DNA of 64,000 bases from Faecalibacter macacae (GTDB lineage: Bacteria > Bacteroidota > Bacteroidia > Flavobacteriales > Weeksellaceae). The stretch is taken from contig NZ_RDOJ01000016.1 in assembly GCF_003687725.1 (NCBI RefSeq), forward strand, positions 1 to 64,000, given 5' to 3'. The notes below the pieces were generated by a model. It saw nothing but the letters and a program-made list of their open reading frames with translations. It was not told where the DNA came from and did not search any database. The position numbers were made by a program, and so were the translations under genes. Shown one piece after another: positions 34,695 to 43,720 of this stretch (positions are counted from its first letter, which is position 1; the number at the start of each line of letters is the position of its first letter).

Positions 34695-36480
34695 AACAGT
34701 ATCAATTAGTCTTGGAGGATTTTCATTTATTATTGATGAAAATGCTTACTCAAAATTAACTATCTATTTACAAGATGTTAAAAATTCGTTACGTGGAACA
34801 GAAGGGATTGAGGACATTATTGAAGATGTTGAAATCCGTATTTCTGAGTTATTCCGCGATCGAAATAAATACAAGGAGGTTATTAGTAACGATGATGTAG
34901 ATTTCGTTATTGCTACAATGGGTCATCCAGATCAATATAAAGTAGAAGACGATGATTTTGAAGGATCAACTTCACAAAACAATACATCATACACTAATTC
35001 AACGTATGGTCCACAAAACAAGAAAAGATTGTTTCGTGATCCAGACGATAAAATTATCACAGGCCTTTCTGCCGGTTTAGCACACTATTTAGGATTGGAT
35101 CCTTGGGCTGTTCGTGCAACTTGGTTAGTTTTAGGAATCTTAGGGATTTTTACAGCAGGTGTTTCATTTTTATTAGTTGCATTTTGTTATTTTGTACTAT
35201 TAATTTTTGTTCCTAAAGCGCAATCAACTTCAGAAAAGTTACAGATGTATGGAAAACCAGCAAACATCGATACATTAAAAAAAAACGTCGAACAAGCAGG
35301 TGATGCTGTAGTTTCTGGAGGACGTGAAATCAGTAACAAATTAGGATCTGCTTTCGGAGTCTTTGGTAGATTCTTACTTTGGTTCATTGGATTTTTAATT
35401 ATTTGTACAGGAGTTGGATTAATCATCGGAGGATTTGCCTTCTTCTTCACAACTTGGACTGAAATGCCAACCGAATTATTTGGTTATTTAGTCGAAGAAG
35501 ATTGGATGAGTATGACTTCTAAAGTATTAGGAGGATTATTAATGGTAATTCCAGGTATATTAATTACAATATTAGGAGTTCGTTGTTTTACTCAAATTAA
35601 TACAAGTAAAGCCTTAATCTTTGGTTCAATTGCCGTTTGGTTTGCAGCTTTATTTGGGATTATCGGAATTTCTTTATCTACAGCAAGTAAATTTAGAAAC
35701 TCTGTAGAGACAACAAAAGACAGAACTTTTAATATACCTTCGGATACATTAGTTGTTAACTTTAAAGATCACGGAAGTGGAAATTATAAGTATAAAACGT
35801 TTAATGATTTAGATCAGTTGATCGATGAAAATGGAAACTTAATCATTCCAATTCGTGATGAATTTGATATCAAAGAAAGTAATGATACTAATTATAGATT
35901 AGAAATTAGATATTCTTCAAAAGGTGGAAGTAATGCTGAAGCGAAAAGAAATCTTGAATCAATCGTTTATAATTATGAAGTTTCAGGGAAAGAATTAAAC
36001 TTAGACGAGTTTATTAAAATTCCTAAAAACGGGAAGTTTAGAAATCAAACAGTAGACATCACTTTATTTGTACCAGCAAATAAATATGTATTGGTAAGAA
36101 AAGCCGAATCTGTAAATGTTTATTCAAATGGAAATAACGATACAGAAGAATATTACTACGATATTTATAATAAATTATACTTAAATAATGGTAGAAATAT
36201 CGTATGTTTGAATTGTGAAAAAGATGAAAATCATGACAGTGAAAATTATGATTCTTATGACAACGATGAAAGAGTTAATATAAATATTAATGATGGAAAT
36301 GATTCTGCAAAAGTTATAATCGACCAAAACGGAATTAGAGTAAAAGGGAAAGATGGATCAATTGGAATTAATGTTGAGCCAAATTCTAAATCTAAAAATA
36401 GTAACAACCAACAAATAAACTATAAAGATGATACAGATTCTATTAACATTAACTACGGAAATAATAAAAACAATCGTTAG
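34687..36480 (+). CDS. PspC domain membrane protein with a C-terminal DUF-like beta domain
   Basis: A 597-residue protein. The N-terminal about 100 residues (VSISLGGFSFIIDENAYSKL, IEDIIEDVEIRISELF) form a cytoplasmic region seen before PspC in Bacteroidota. The PspC domain is at about 116-178 (RLFRDPDDKIITGLSAGLAHYLGLDPWAVRATW). Further helices lie at about 228-258, 281-303 and 312-335. A long periplasmic part ends in an Asn/Asp/Ser-rich tail. PspC is the sensor module of the phage-shock response, but PspA is not nearby. It overlaps padR by 8 bases. Confidence 0.88.
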   Translation: MDKTVSISLGGFSFIIDENAYSKLTIYLQDVKNSLRGTEGIEDIIEDVEIRISELFRDRNKYKEVISNDDVDFVIATMGHPDQYKVEDDDFEGSTSQNNTSYTNSTYGPQNKKRLFRDPDDKIITGLSAGLAHYLGLDPWAVRATWLVLGILGIFTAGVSFLLVAFCYFVLLIFVPKAQSTSEKLQMYGKPANIDTLKKNVEQAGDAVVSGGREISNKLGSAFGVFGRFLLWFIGFLIICTGVGLIIGGFAFFFTTWTEMPTELFGYLVEEDWMSMTSKVLGGLLMVIPGILITILGVRCFTQINTSKALIFGSIAVWFAALFGIIGISLSTASKFRNSVETTKDRTFNIPSDTLVVNFKDHGSGNYKYKTFNDLDQLIDENGNLIIPIRDEFDIKESNDTNYRLEIRYSSKGGSNAEAKRNLESIVYNYEVSGKELNLDEFIKIPKNGKFRNQTVDITLFVPANKYVLVRKAESVNVYSNGNNDTEEYYYDIYNKLYLNNGRNIVCLNCEKDENHDSENYDSYDNDERVNININDGNDSAKVIIDQNGIRVKGKDGSIGINVEPNSKSKNSNNQQINYKDDTDSININYGNNKNNR

Positions 36481-36525
36481 TTTCTTTATTTAATAAATAT
36501 CTAACTATTTAGTTTAAATAATATC

Positions 36526-36554
36526 AAAGGATGGCTGAAAAGCTGTCCTTTTTT
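36526..36554 (+). terminator. Terminator after the PspC gene
   Basis: AAAGGA...GCT pairs with AGC...TCCTTT (central TG/TG mismatch) followed by a T-run. Confidence 0.7.
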
Positions 36555-36621
36555 GGTTTAAATATTTTACTTTTATTAGAATCTATAATTACATTTACAA
36601 ACCACAATAAATGTGTAACGA

Positions 36622-37182
36622 ATGAAGAAGTTTATCGGTCAATTAATGTTGAGTACAATCGGATGGAAGTTAGATAATCATCTGGATTTATCTAAAGTTG
36701 ATAAATGCGTTTTGGTTTGCGCACCACATACATCCAATTGGGATTTTTACTTTACAATTGCAGCATTTTGGCAAATGGGAATTCCGATGAAAATGTTTAT
36801 CAAAGATGCATGGACAAAACCATGGTACGGATATTTTATTAAACAATTAGGAGGTATCGGAATAGATCGTTCACAAAAACACAACATGGTTGAATTTGCT
36901 GCAGGAGTTTTAAATAAAGCAGATAAATTATATTTAATTAACACACCTGAAGGTACTCGATCTTATGCTGAAAAATGGAAAACAGGGTTTTATCATATTG
37001 CTAAAACCGCAAATGTTCCAATTGTTTTAGCTTATTGTGATTACGATAAAAAGCGAGCAGGAATTTCTAAAATTGTAGAGGTGAATGATAGACCTTTAAA
37101 TGATATTTTAGATGAAATTGAAAAATTCTACGAAAATGTAGGTGCAAAATATCCTGAATTATATAACAAAAAAATCTATTAA
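36622..37182 (+). CDS. Lysophospholipid acyltransferase family protein
   Basis: A 186-residue protein of the PlsC-like acyltransferase superfamily. The HX4D motif is in APHTSNWD (His36, Asp41), the substrate-binding motif is in NTPEGTRS (about 111-118), and GGIGIDRS lies between. It is shorter than PlsC and lacks an obvious membrane helix beyond the amphipathic N-terminus, so it could acylate lysophospholipid, an ornithine-type lipid or another acceptor. It is 1 base before the hotdog thioesterase start, in an apparent operon with menF. Confidence 0.85.
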   Translation: MKKFIGQLMLSTIGWKLDNHLDLSKVDKCVLVCAPHTSNWDFYFTIAAFWQMGIPMKMFIKDAWTKPWYGYFIKQLGGIGIDRSQKHNMVEFAAGVLNKADKLYLINTPEGTRSYAEKWKTGFYHIAKTANVPIVLAYCDYDKKRAGISKIVEVNDRPLNDILDEIEKFYENVGAKYPELYNKKIY

Positions 37183-37183
37183 T

Positions 37184-37609
37184 ATGTCTTTTGATAAAGC
37201 TGTTGAAAATTTAAATAAAATGTCAGAGAATACGTTAGTTTCTCATCTAAATATAAAATTTTATGAAGCTGGCGAAAATTACCTAAAAGCTTCGATGCCA
37301 GTAAATAGTCAAGTGCATCAACCTTTTGGTTTATTGCATGGTGGCGCTTCTGTTGTTTTGGCAGAAACTTTAGGAAGTTCTTTGTCTAATTATATTTTAA
37401 ATGATCCTAGTGCTGTGGCAGTTGGACAACAGATTGACGCAAATCATCTTCGTTCGAAGCGAGATGGAACGGTGTTTGGACACGCAACAGTAATTAAAAA
37501 GGGAAGAACTTCTCATTTAATTAAAATTGAAATTACAGATGAAGAAGGTAAATTAATTTGCTATTCTCACATCACAAACGCTATCATTAAAAATCCAAAT
37601 GCAAAATAA
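37184..37609 (+). CDS. Hotdog-fold thioesterase, possibly 1,4-dihydroxy-2-naphthoyl-CoA thioesterase
   Basis: A 141-residue PaaI/MenI-type hotdog thioesterase with the key blocks HQPFGLLHGGASVVLAETLGS (catalytic Glu in LAETLG) and QQIDANHLRSKRDGTVFGHA. It overlaps menF by 11 bases, which suggests it acts as MenI in menaquinone synthesis, releasing dihydroxynaphthoate from CoA. That role is inferred from context, as related PaaI enzymes have other substrates. The frame is open to 37142 inside the preceding gene, but ATG 37184 gives the usual length. Confidence 0.85.
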   Translation: MSFDKAVENLNKMSENTLVSHLNIKFYEAGENYLKASMPVNSQVHQPFGLLHGGASVVLAETLGSSLSNYILNDPSAVAVGQQIDANHLRSKRDGTVFGHATVIKKGRTSHLIKIEITDEEGKLICYSHITNAIIKNPNAK

Positions 37610-38615
37610 ATTTCAGGAGAAATTTCAAGAAGTTATCGCCAATCAACAATCGTTTTTACTCTTTAGACAACCAAATTCTTCTGAAGTTGAATTATGGTTG
37701 GATGAAGAAAAAAACGATGAAAATCAATTTGTTTTTCATCGTTTTGATGACTCTGAGCACATTATTTTTTCGACTGATAAAGTTGAAAGAATTGCTATAA
37801 ATGAATTAGTTAATATTGAATCTTTTTCTTTAGAACAATCATCAAAAAAAGAAGCTATTTCTTACGAAAATTACTTAGAATTAATTTCTAAAACAGTTGA
37901 AGAATTAAACACAACTTCAACTGAAAAAATTGTTATTTCGAGAATCAAAGAGATTGAAAACGAAGGTGTAAATTTGATCAAAACTTTTAAAAATTTACAT
38001 CAAAACTATCCAAAAGCTTTTGTTTATCTATGGTTTACAAAAGAAAATGGATTATGGATTGGTGCTTCGCCAGAGTTACTTTTAGAAGAAGAAAATCTTA
38101 CAGTTAAAACAGTTTCTTTGGCCGGAACTTTACCAAAAGAAGAAGAATGGACATCTAAAGAAATACATGAACAACAAGTTGTAACAGATTATATTGTATC
38201 AAATTTGCAAGATGCAAAATCTATTTCGGTGAATGGACCACATACGGTTGATGCAGGATTTTTTAATCATTTAAAATCATACATTTCTGCTGAGGTTGAT
38301 GATTATGAACAAGTAAATAAAATCTTAAATCGATTACATCCAACACCAGCAGTTTGCGGAATGCCAAAGCAAGAAGCTAAGAATTTTATTCTAGCAAACG
38401 AAGGATATGATCGTAAATATTACGCAGGATATTTTGGGTTTAAAATGCCTGAAAAATCATTGTATTTTGTGAATTTACGCTGTGCACAAATCTTCTCAGA
38501 TGTTGTAAAACTATATGTAGGAGGAGGAATTATGCCAGATAGTAATTCTGAAAAAGAGTGGCAGGAAACCGAATTAAAATCAAAAACAATCGGCAACCTA
38601 TTGGTTACCGATTAA
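37599..38615 (+). CDS. menF: Isochorismate synthase MenF-type (chorismate-binding)
   Basis: A 338-residue chorismate-utilising enzyme. Conserved C-terminal blocks: WIGASPELLL, VSLAGTLPK, HEQQVVTDYI, LHPTPAVCGMPKQEA, YAGYFGF, NLRCAQI and VGGGIMPDSNSEKEWQETELKS. The Lys/Glu catalytic and Mg2+-binding residues lie within these. The product, isochorismate, feeds menaquinone synthesis, the respiratory quinone of this phylum. It is shorter at the N-terminus than E. coli MenF, as is common here. It overlaps the thioesterase gene and converges on ppx. Confidence 0.88.
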   Translation: MQNKFQEKFQEVIANQQSFLLFRQPNSSEVELWLDEEKNDENQFVFHRFDDSEHIIFSTDKVERIAINELVNIESFSLEQSSKKEAISYENYLELISKTVEELNTTSTEKIVISRIKEIENEGVNLIKTFKNLHQNYPKAFVYLWFTKENGLWIGASPELLLEEENLTVKTVSLAGTLPKEEEWTSKEIHEQQVVTDYIVSNLQDAKSISVNGPHTVDAGFFNHLKSYISAEVDDYEQVNKILNRLHPTPAVCGMPKQEAKNFILANEGYDRKYYAGYFGFKMPEKSLYFVNLRCAQIFSDVVKLYVGGGIMPDSNSEKEWQETELKSKTIGNLLVTD

Positions 38616-38617
38616 TA

Positions 38618-39511
38618 TTATTTCTTTTTTGAAATGTCTTGATATAAGGAACGAATAATTCCGTCTGAAAGTCCAATTTTCGGAACGTGAATTTTCGTTG
38701 CTTTAGACCATTTTAATACGTTTGTATAGATTTCTAAGGCATATACAACAACATCAGCACGGTCAGGCTTCATATTGAAGTTTTGCATGCGTTCATCAGC
38801 TGTCATGGTTTGCAAAATTTTGTAATGTTTTTTAACGTAAGTTGCACCTAAAGGCATTCCTATTTTTACGCCTGAATATTTATAGACGTGGTTAATATTT
38901 CCACCAGAACCAATTAGTTCAATTTCTTCATTCCCTACATTTTCTTTTAACCATTTTTCCATTTCAGGAAAAGTAGTTGGGTTTACACGATTATCTAATA
39001 AACGAACCGTACCAACTTCAAAAGATTTAGATGCAAAAATTTTATTATCTTTTAATAAAGTAAGTTCTGTACTACCACCTCCAACATCAACATATAAATA
39101 GGTTTTATTGTCTTTTACAAATGAACTTAATTCAGTAGAAAAAAGTAATTCTGCTTCTGTTTTACCATTGATAATTTGAATATTTACACCACAATGATCT
39201 TTTACTTTTTGAGCTACATCTTGTCCATTTTTTGATTCACGCATAGCTGAAGTTGCATAAGCACGATATTCTTCGACACCGTATACTTTCATCATTAAAG
39301 CATAAGAATGCATCGCATCACAAATACGTTCAATATTTGAATCAGAAATTTCTCCATAAGTAAACACATCATGTCCTAAACGAATAGGCATACGAACAAT
39401 ACTTGTTTTATTAAATACCGGAGCTTTACCTTCTTCTTCGTACACAAAGTTTATCAGCAAACGCATCGCATTCGATCCAATATCTATGGCTCCAAGTTTT
39501 CTAATCTTCAT
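38618..39511 (-). CDS. ppx: Exopolyphosphatase Ppx/GppA family
   Basis: A 297-residue actin-like ASKHA phosphatase with GAIDIGSNAMRL (phosphate loop 1), YLYVDVGGGSTELTLL (phosphate loop 2) and IGSGGNI. It contains only the two N-terminal domains and lacks the C-terminal HD-like domain of long E. coli-type Ppx. It hydrolyses polyphosphate or pppGpp. It overlaps ppk1 by 11 bases and is the last gene of the sixA-ppk1-ppx unit. No clear terminator follows before menF. Confidence 0.92.
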   Translation of the reverse strand: MKIRKLGAIDIGSNAMRLLINFVYEEEGKAPVFNKTSIVRMPIRLGHDVFTYGEISDSNIERICDAMHSYALMMKVYGVEEYRAYATSAMRESKNGQDVAQKVKDHCGVNIQIINGKTEAELLFSTELSSFVKDNKTYLYVDVGGGSTELTLLKDNKIFASKSFEVGTVRLLDNRVNPTTFPEMEKWLKENVGNEEIELIGSGGNINHVYKYSGVKIGMPLGATYVKKHYKILQTMTADERMQNFNMKPDRADVVVYALEIYTNVLKWSKATKIHVPKIGLSDGIIRSLYQDISKKK

Positions 39512-41567
39512 TTAGTTTCTCATTTAATTGTTGTAAATATTCATACGTAGAGAATTGGGAACGGTTAAAAGTTTCGTTATCCTTACGGTATGTTAAAGAT
39601 TTATTTTCATCTATAATTCTTGCTTTTACATTATCGTTAAAGCTTAAATTAAACGTATCGATGATAATTTTCTTAATGTTTTGATCATAAATTGGGCAGG
39701 CAACTTCTACACGATAATCCAAATTACGTGTCATCATATCAGCCGAAGATATATAAATTTTATCTTCGCCAGCATTCTTAAACCAATAAATACGAGGGTG
39801 TTCCAAGAATTTATCAATTATACTTACACATTCGATATTTTCAGAAAGTCCTATTTTTCCAGGAATTAAACAGTTAATACCACGAATAACTAATCTTACT
39901 TTAACACCTTTTTGAGATGCTTTGTATAATAAATCAATTATTTCTTTATCAGCCAAACTATTCAATTTCATATTGATTTCAGCTTCTAAACCACTTTTTT
40001 GATTCTTTATTTCTCGTTTAATGGCTTTAATAATTTTATTTCTTGTTCCATGTGGAGAAACCATTAAATGATGATATGTCTGAATCAAATAGTTTTTATC
40101 AAAGAATTTAAAAACTTGTTCAATTTCCTTTGTAATTCCAGGATTTGAAGTGATATAAGTATAATCCGTGTATATTTTTGCCGTTTTCGCGTGGAAATTT
40201 CCTGTACTGATAATTGCAAATTTTTCTGCAATTCCTTCTTCAGGCATACGTTCGATATAAGCAATTTTAGAGTGAACTTTTAATCCAGGAACACCAAAAA
40301 TAACATTAACTCCAGCTTCTTGTAATTTTTTAGACCACATGGCGTTATTCGATTCATCGAAACGAGCACGTAATTCTAAAACAGCTGTAACTTCCTTACC
40401 ATTCATTGCTGCATTAATAAGTGTATGCATGATTTGTGAATCTTTAGCTACACGATAAACAGTCAATTTCATCTTCTTTACCATTGGATCAATAGCTGCT
40501 TCACGCAGAAATTTTAATAATAAAGAATAATCATGATATGGAGCAAAAATCATTTCGTCATTTTCTGTAAATGCTTGGAAATAACTGTTGTATTTAAAAG
40601 GTCTTTTTTGTACAATAGGTTTGATTTTATTGTATGTTAAACCTTGAATTCCGAATGATGGGAAACCAATTAAATCTCGTTTATTGTGATATTTTCCTCC
40701 AGGAATAATACTATCATAATCGTCCAATCCTAATTTATCTAAGAAATATTGAAGTGTATCTTCAGCAATTTCTCTATCATAAACTAAACGAACCGGATCA
40801 CCTTTTTTACGTTCTTCTAAACTATGAATTACTTTTTCGTACAATGAATGTTCTAAATCATTATCGAAATTTAACTCAGAATCACGCGTGATTTTGATGG
40901 AATGCGCTTCGATTGAATCGTATTGAAATGTTCGGAAAATATCATTCAAATGATAACGAATTATATCTTCTATGTACATTACATAATATTTTTGTCCCCA
41001 TCTTGGTAACAAAATAAAACGATCAAATAGGTGAGTAGGAACAATAATTAAAGCATATTTAGCTTTGTCTTTTATTGTCATTTTAACTGCCAAATAAAAG
41101 GAACCATCACGCAAAGGTGGAATAACAATTTTTTCATTTAAAACGAAAACTCCAACGTTATGAATAAATTCTTCGTTGAAAAAATCGGTAATAAATTCTT
41201 TGTATTTAAATGGTAAGGTTTTATCGTCAATAACGTAGATATTATGATCTTCTAGTTTTTTGAATAATTCTTCGTAAAGTTGATCATAGATTTCTCTTTG
41301 TTCAGTAACAATTGTATTAATTTCTTCAATTAATTCCTCGTCAGTTTGATCAGCGACGATATTACTATAAACTTTTTCAACATCTTTTAACTGAATAGAG
41401 CGTAAAATAGCCGAATAACGAACCGAATAGAACTCGTCTAAGTTATTTGAGTATATTCCTAAAAATCGAATACGTTCAAGTAAAGGAACATTTTCGTCAG
41501 CGGCTTCTTGTAATACTCTCGCATTAAATTTTAGCCAACTAATATCTCTATTTATATATTTTTTCAT
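39501..41567 (-). CDS. ppk1: Polyphosphate kinase 1
   Basis: A 688-residue PPK1 with all domains: the N-terminal helical part (INRDISWLKFNARVLQEA), the head domain, and C1/C2 PLD-like domains. The catalytic-histidine region is LKVHSKIAYIER, with further phosphate-binding blocks STGNFHAKTAKIYTDY and SSADMMTRNLDYRVE. It makes long-chain polyphosphate from ATP reversibly. It starts immediately after the sixA stop and overlaps ppx by 11 bases, so synthesis and breakdown enzymes are co-expressed. Confidence 0.96.
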   Translation of the reverse strand: MKKYINRDISWLKFNARVLQEAADENVPLLERIRFLGIYSNNLDEFYSVRYSAILRSIQLKDVEKVYSNIVADQTDEELIEEINTIVTEQREIYDQLYEELFKKLEDHNIYVIDDKTLPFKYKEFITDFFNEEFIHNVGVFVLNEKIVIPPLRDGSFYLAVKMTIKDKAKYALIIVPTHLFDRFILLPRWGQKYYVMYIEDIIRYHLNDIFRTFQYDSIEAHSIKITRDSELNFDNDLEHSLYEKVIHSLEERKKGDPVRLVYDREIAEDTLQYFLDKLGLDDYDSIIPGGKYHNKRDLIGFPSFGIQGLTYNKIKPIVQKRPFKYNSYFQAFTENDEMIFAPYHDYSLLLKFLREAAIDPMVKKMKLTVYRVAKDSQIMHTLINAAMNGKEVTAVLELRARFDESNNAMWSKKLQEAGVNVIFGVPGLKVHSKIAYIERMPEEGIAEKFAIISTGNFHAKTAKIYTDYTYITSNPGITKEIEQVFKFFDKNYLIQTYHHLMVSPHGTRNKIIKAIKREIKNQKSGLEAEINMKLNSLADKEIIDLLYKASQKGVKVRLVIRGINCLIPGKIGLSENIECVSIIDKFLEHPRIYWFKNAGEDKIYISSADMMTRNLDYRVEVACPIYDQNIKKIIIDTFNLSFNDNVKARIIDENKSLTYRKDNETFNRSQFSTYEYLQQLNEKLNED

Positions 41568-42050
41568 TTATAATTCTTTAGGTAAGATCACGTGTTTAGT
41601 AGTGCCTTTTATAATTTCTGACCAATCGTCAGTATCAAATTCAATCCAAACTACGCCTGATGTTGGGATATTAAGAATAAATTCAGAACCCAAATCATAT
41701 GCAATATCCGTAAATGCTGGATTATGTCCAAAAATGATCAGGTGATCTAACGCATTATCAGCTGATTTTATCCAATTTTTTAATACTAAATGCGAAAATG
41801 TGTATAATTCTTTTTCGAATTGAATTGTAGTATCAGGAAAAACAATCTTTTTTGTGATTTCGGCAGTTTCTTTTGCTCTAGTTGCGACACTTGAAAAAAC
41901 ATGTTTCGGTTCGAAATCTAATATATCCGCTAATTTTTTAGCAGACAAATGTGTACGCTCAATTCCTTTATCGTTTATAGAACGAAATTGATCTGAAAGT
42001 CCTTCGTCCCAACGACTTTTTCCATGACGAAATAAGATTAGTTTTTTCAT
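41568..42050 (-). CDS. sixA: Histidine phosphatase SixA-type
   Basis: A 160-residue branch-2 phosphoglycerate-mutase-like phosphatase with the catalytic LFRHGKSRWDEG (RHG, residues 7-9), VATRAKETAEI and the second His in IIFGHNPAFTDIA. SixA in E. coli dephosphorylates phospho-histidine on proteins of the PTS-Ntr type; the substrate here is not known. The ATG at 42050 is preferred to the GTG at 42074, since it gives the standard MKKLILFRHGKS start. Its stop abuts the ppk1 ATG. Confidence 0.9.
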   Translation of the reverse strand: MKKLILFRHGKSRWDEGLSDQFRSINDKGIERTHLSAKKLADILDFEPKHVFSSVATRAKETAEITKKIVFPDTTIQFEKELYTFSHLVLKNWIKSADNALDHLIIFGHNPAFTDIAYDLGSEFILNIPTSGVVWIEFDTDDWSEIIKGTTKHVILPKEL

Positions 42051-42063
42051 AGTTGATTGAATT

Positions 42064-42091
42064 AAAAAAGTCACCAGTAAAACTGATGACT
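42064..42091 (-). terminator. Minus-strand terminator after the acyl-CoA thioesterase gene
   Basis: AGTCATCAG and CTGGTGACT (minus strand, one wobble) enclose a TTTTA loop and run into six T. It ends just upstream of the sixA start. Confidence 0.75.
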
Positions 42092-42099
42092 AAAGATAC

Positions 42100-42537
42100 T
42101 TATTTTTCTAAAGCAACTTCGTATGTATGGAAATCATTCTTTAACCATTCTGGTATTTCGATGCTTTTTCCGATGGATAAATCAATTAATACTTGTGTAC
42201 TCATTCCTTTTGCATGAATTATTGGTTCGCCATCTTTTCCGTCAGAAATTATTAAATATTCAAAATCAAAAGATTTTGATCCGATTTTTGCTACGCGCAT
42301 TGCTACACGCGGATTTTTAGCCATTAATTTTATTTCTTTGAAATAGTCACATTCTATATGCGCAATTACAAACATGTTCTTTGTCCAATCCCAATTTGGC
42401 GACGATGTAACCATATAATGCCCACGTCCAATCTGGAAATATTCAAAATAGTAAATATTGTTTACATGGCCAATTGCATCCATATCATTCCATCTTATAT
42501 CTAATGGTTGAAAGAATTTAAAGTCTTCAAGATTCAT
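42100..42537 (-). CDS. Acyl-CoA thioesterase, 4HBT/YbgC-FadM type
   Basis: A 145-residue hotdog-fold protein with the YbgC-type catalytic signature RWNDMDAIGHVNNIYYFEYFQ (Asp near 20), a central strand block IAHIECDYFKEIK and AKGMSTQVLID. Family members hydrolyse acyl-CoA thioesters in the cytoplasm. The chain-length specificity is unknown. It follows the AI-2E-type permease gene by 23 bases on the same strand. Confidence 0.88.
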   Translation of the reverse strand: MNLEDFKFFQPLDIRWNDMDAIGHVNNIYYFEYFQIGRGHYMVTSSPNWDWTKNMFVIAHIECDYFKEIKLMAKNPRVAMRVAKIGSKSFDFEYLIISDGKDGEPIIHAKGMSTQVLIDLSIGKSIEIPEWLKNDFHTYEVALEK

Positions 42538-42560
42538 TTTTTTAATAGTTTTTTGTGGTT

Positions 42561-43598
42561 TTACTCATCTTCTGGATTTGGATCGACAAATTCAGATTTA
42601 TAAAGTTTGATTAACCATAAAAATACAGAAAATAAAATGGGACCAAAAATAATTCCTATAAATCCAAAGAGATTAATTCCGATTATTACTCCAAAAATTG
42701 TGATTAAAGGATGTACATCAGCCATTTTTTTCTGAAGCATAAATCGGATAAGGTTATCAGATAGTCCTACAACTACAATACAATAAATTAGTAGTCCAAT
42801 TGCATGGGTATTATCGCCTTGAATAAAAAGCATAATTACTAAAGGAATGTATATTAAAGCAGCACCAACTATTGGTAACATTGCAGCAAATATTGTAAGG
42901 ATAAACCATGTAAAAGGTTCTTCAACTCCAAAAATTAAATAACCTATATATGCAATAATAGCTTGTAAAAAAGCAGTTAAAGGAACGCCTACTGCATTTG
43001 AAATTACAAGTTGGCGTAAATCTAAATTCATACTTTTTAGATTTCGTGTCTTTAATGGAACATATTCATAAAAAGACTGTTCCAATTTTTTGTGTTGCAT
43101 CAACATAAAATACGCCAATAAAAACGCAACACCAAGCTGAATAAACATATCTAAAGAAGCGTTTAGTAAGGTTTGTAAAACTGTCGTAGTGACTTGAGCT
43201 AATTTAGAAATATTGTTTTCACTAAAGATATCAATGTTAAATTGTTTGTTTAATAAATCAATTAATTTGGTGATTTGCGCTTCAATTTTATTCGTGTCAT
43301 TTAATAAAATCATTACTTTATTAGTTAAAGTATGAATCAAAATATACAACGGTAAAATGATACATATTGCACTAGAAATGATTAAAAGTATAACACTTGT
43401 CGTCTTGTTAATTTTTTTTTCTTGGGTTAACCAATTTAAGGGATTAAACAAAAGTACATAAAGACAAATTGCACCTAAAATACCTGGTATAAAAGCAAAA
43501 GCATTTTTTAGTATTAATCCAAAGACAATTAATATTAATATTAAAAATCCAAGTTGTAGTAAAACGTTATTAGAAATGTATTGTTTGTTATTGTTCAT
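42561..43598 (-). CDS. AI-2E family transporter (PerM/TqsA-like permease)
   Basis: A 345-residue membrane protein with about eight helices: two pairs at the N-terminus (LGFLILILIVFGLILKNAF; IPGILGAICLYVLLFNPL), then helices near 65-90 and 150-170, and the C-terminal cluster. Family blocks GVPLTAFLQAIIAYIGYLIFGV, MLPIVGAALIYIPL and HPLITIFGVIIGINLFGFIGIIFGP are present. Substrates range from autoinducer-2 to sodium/proton exchange and are not predictable. ATG 43598 preferred; the upstream in-frame start at 43634 would add a polar stretch. Confidence 0.88.
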   Translation of the reverse strand: MNNNKQYISNNVLLQLGFLILILIVFGLILKNAFAFIPGILGAICLYVLLFNPLNWLTQEKKINKTTSVILLIISSAICIILPLYILIHTLTNKVMILLNDTNKIEAQITKLIDLLNKQFNIDIFSENNISKLAQVTTTVLQTLLNASLDMFIQLGVAFLLAYFMLMQHKKLEQSFYEYVPLKTRNLKSMNLDLRQLVISNAVGVPLTAFLQAIIAYIGYLIFGVEEPFTWFILTIFAAMLPIVGAALIYIPLVIMLFIQGDNTHAIGLLIYCIVVVGLSDNLIRFMLQKKMADVHPLITIFGVIIGINLFGFIGIIFGPILFSVFLWLIKLYKSEFVDPNPEDE

Positions 43599-43720
43599 AG
43601 TAGTGGTTTTAGAGTTTAATTCAATCAAAATCAATGCTAAAAAATCTTAATATCAATATTTCTTATAAGAATCTAATAATCTTTATAGTTTTAATATCTT
43701 TAATAGATTAGAATTTATAC

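Noticed and set aside
38618-42050. Phage-defence or nucleotide-signalling system from ppx/ppk/sixA
   Set aside because: All three are standard polyphosphate-metabolism or phosphatase proteins in an order common in the phylum.
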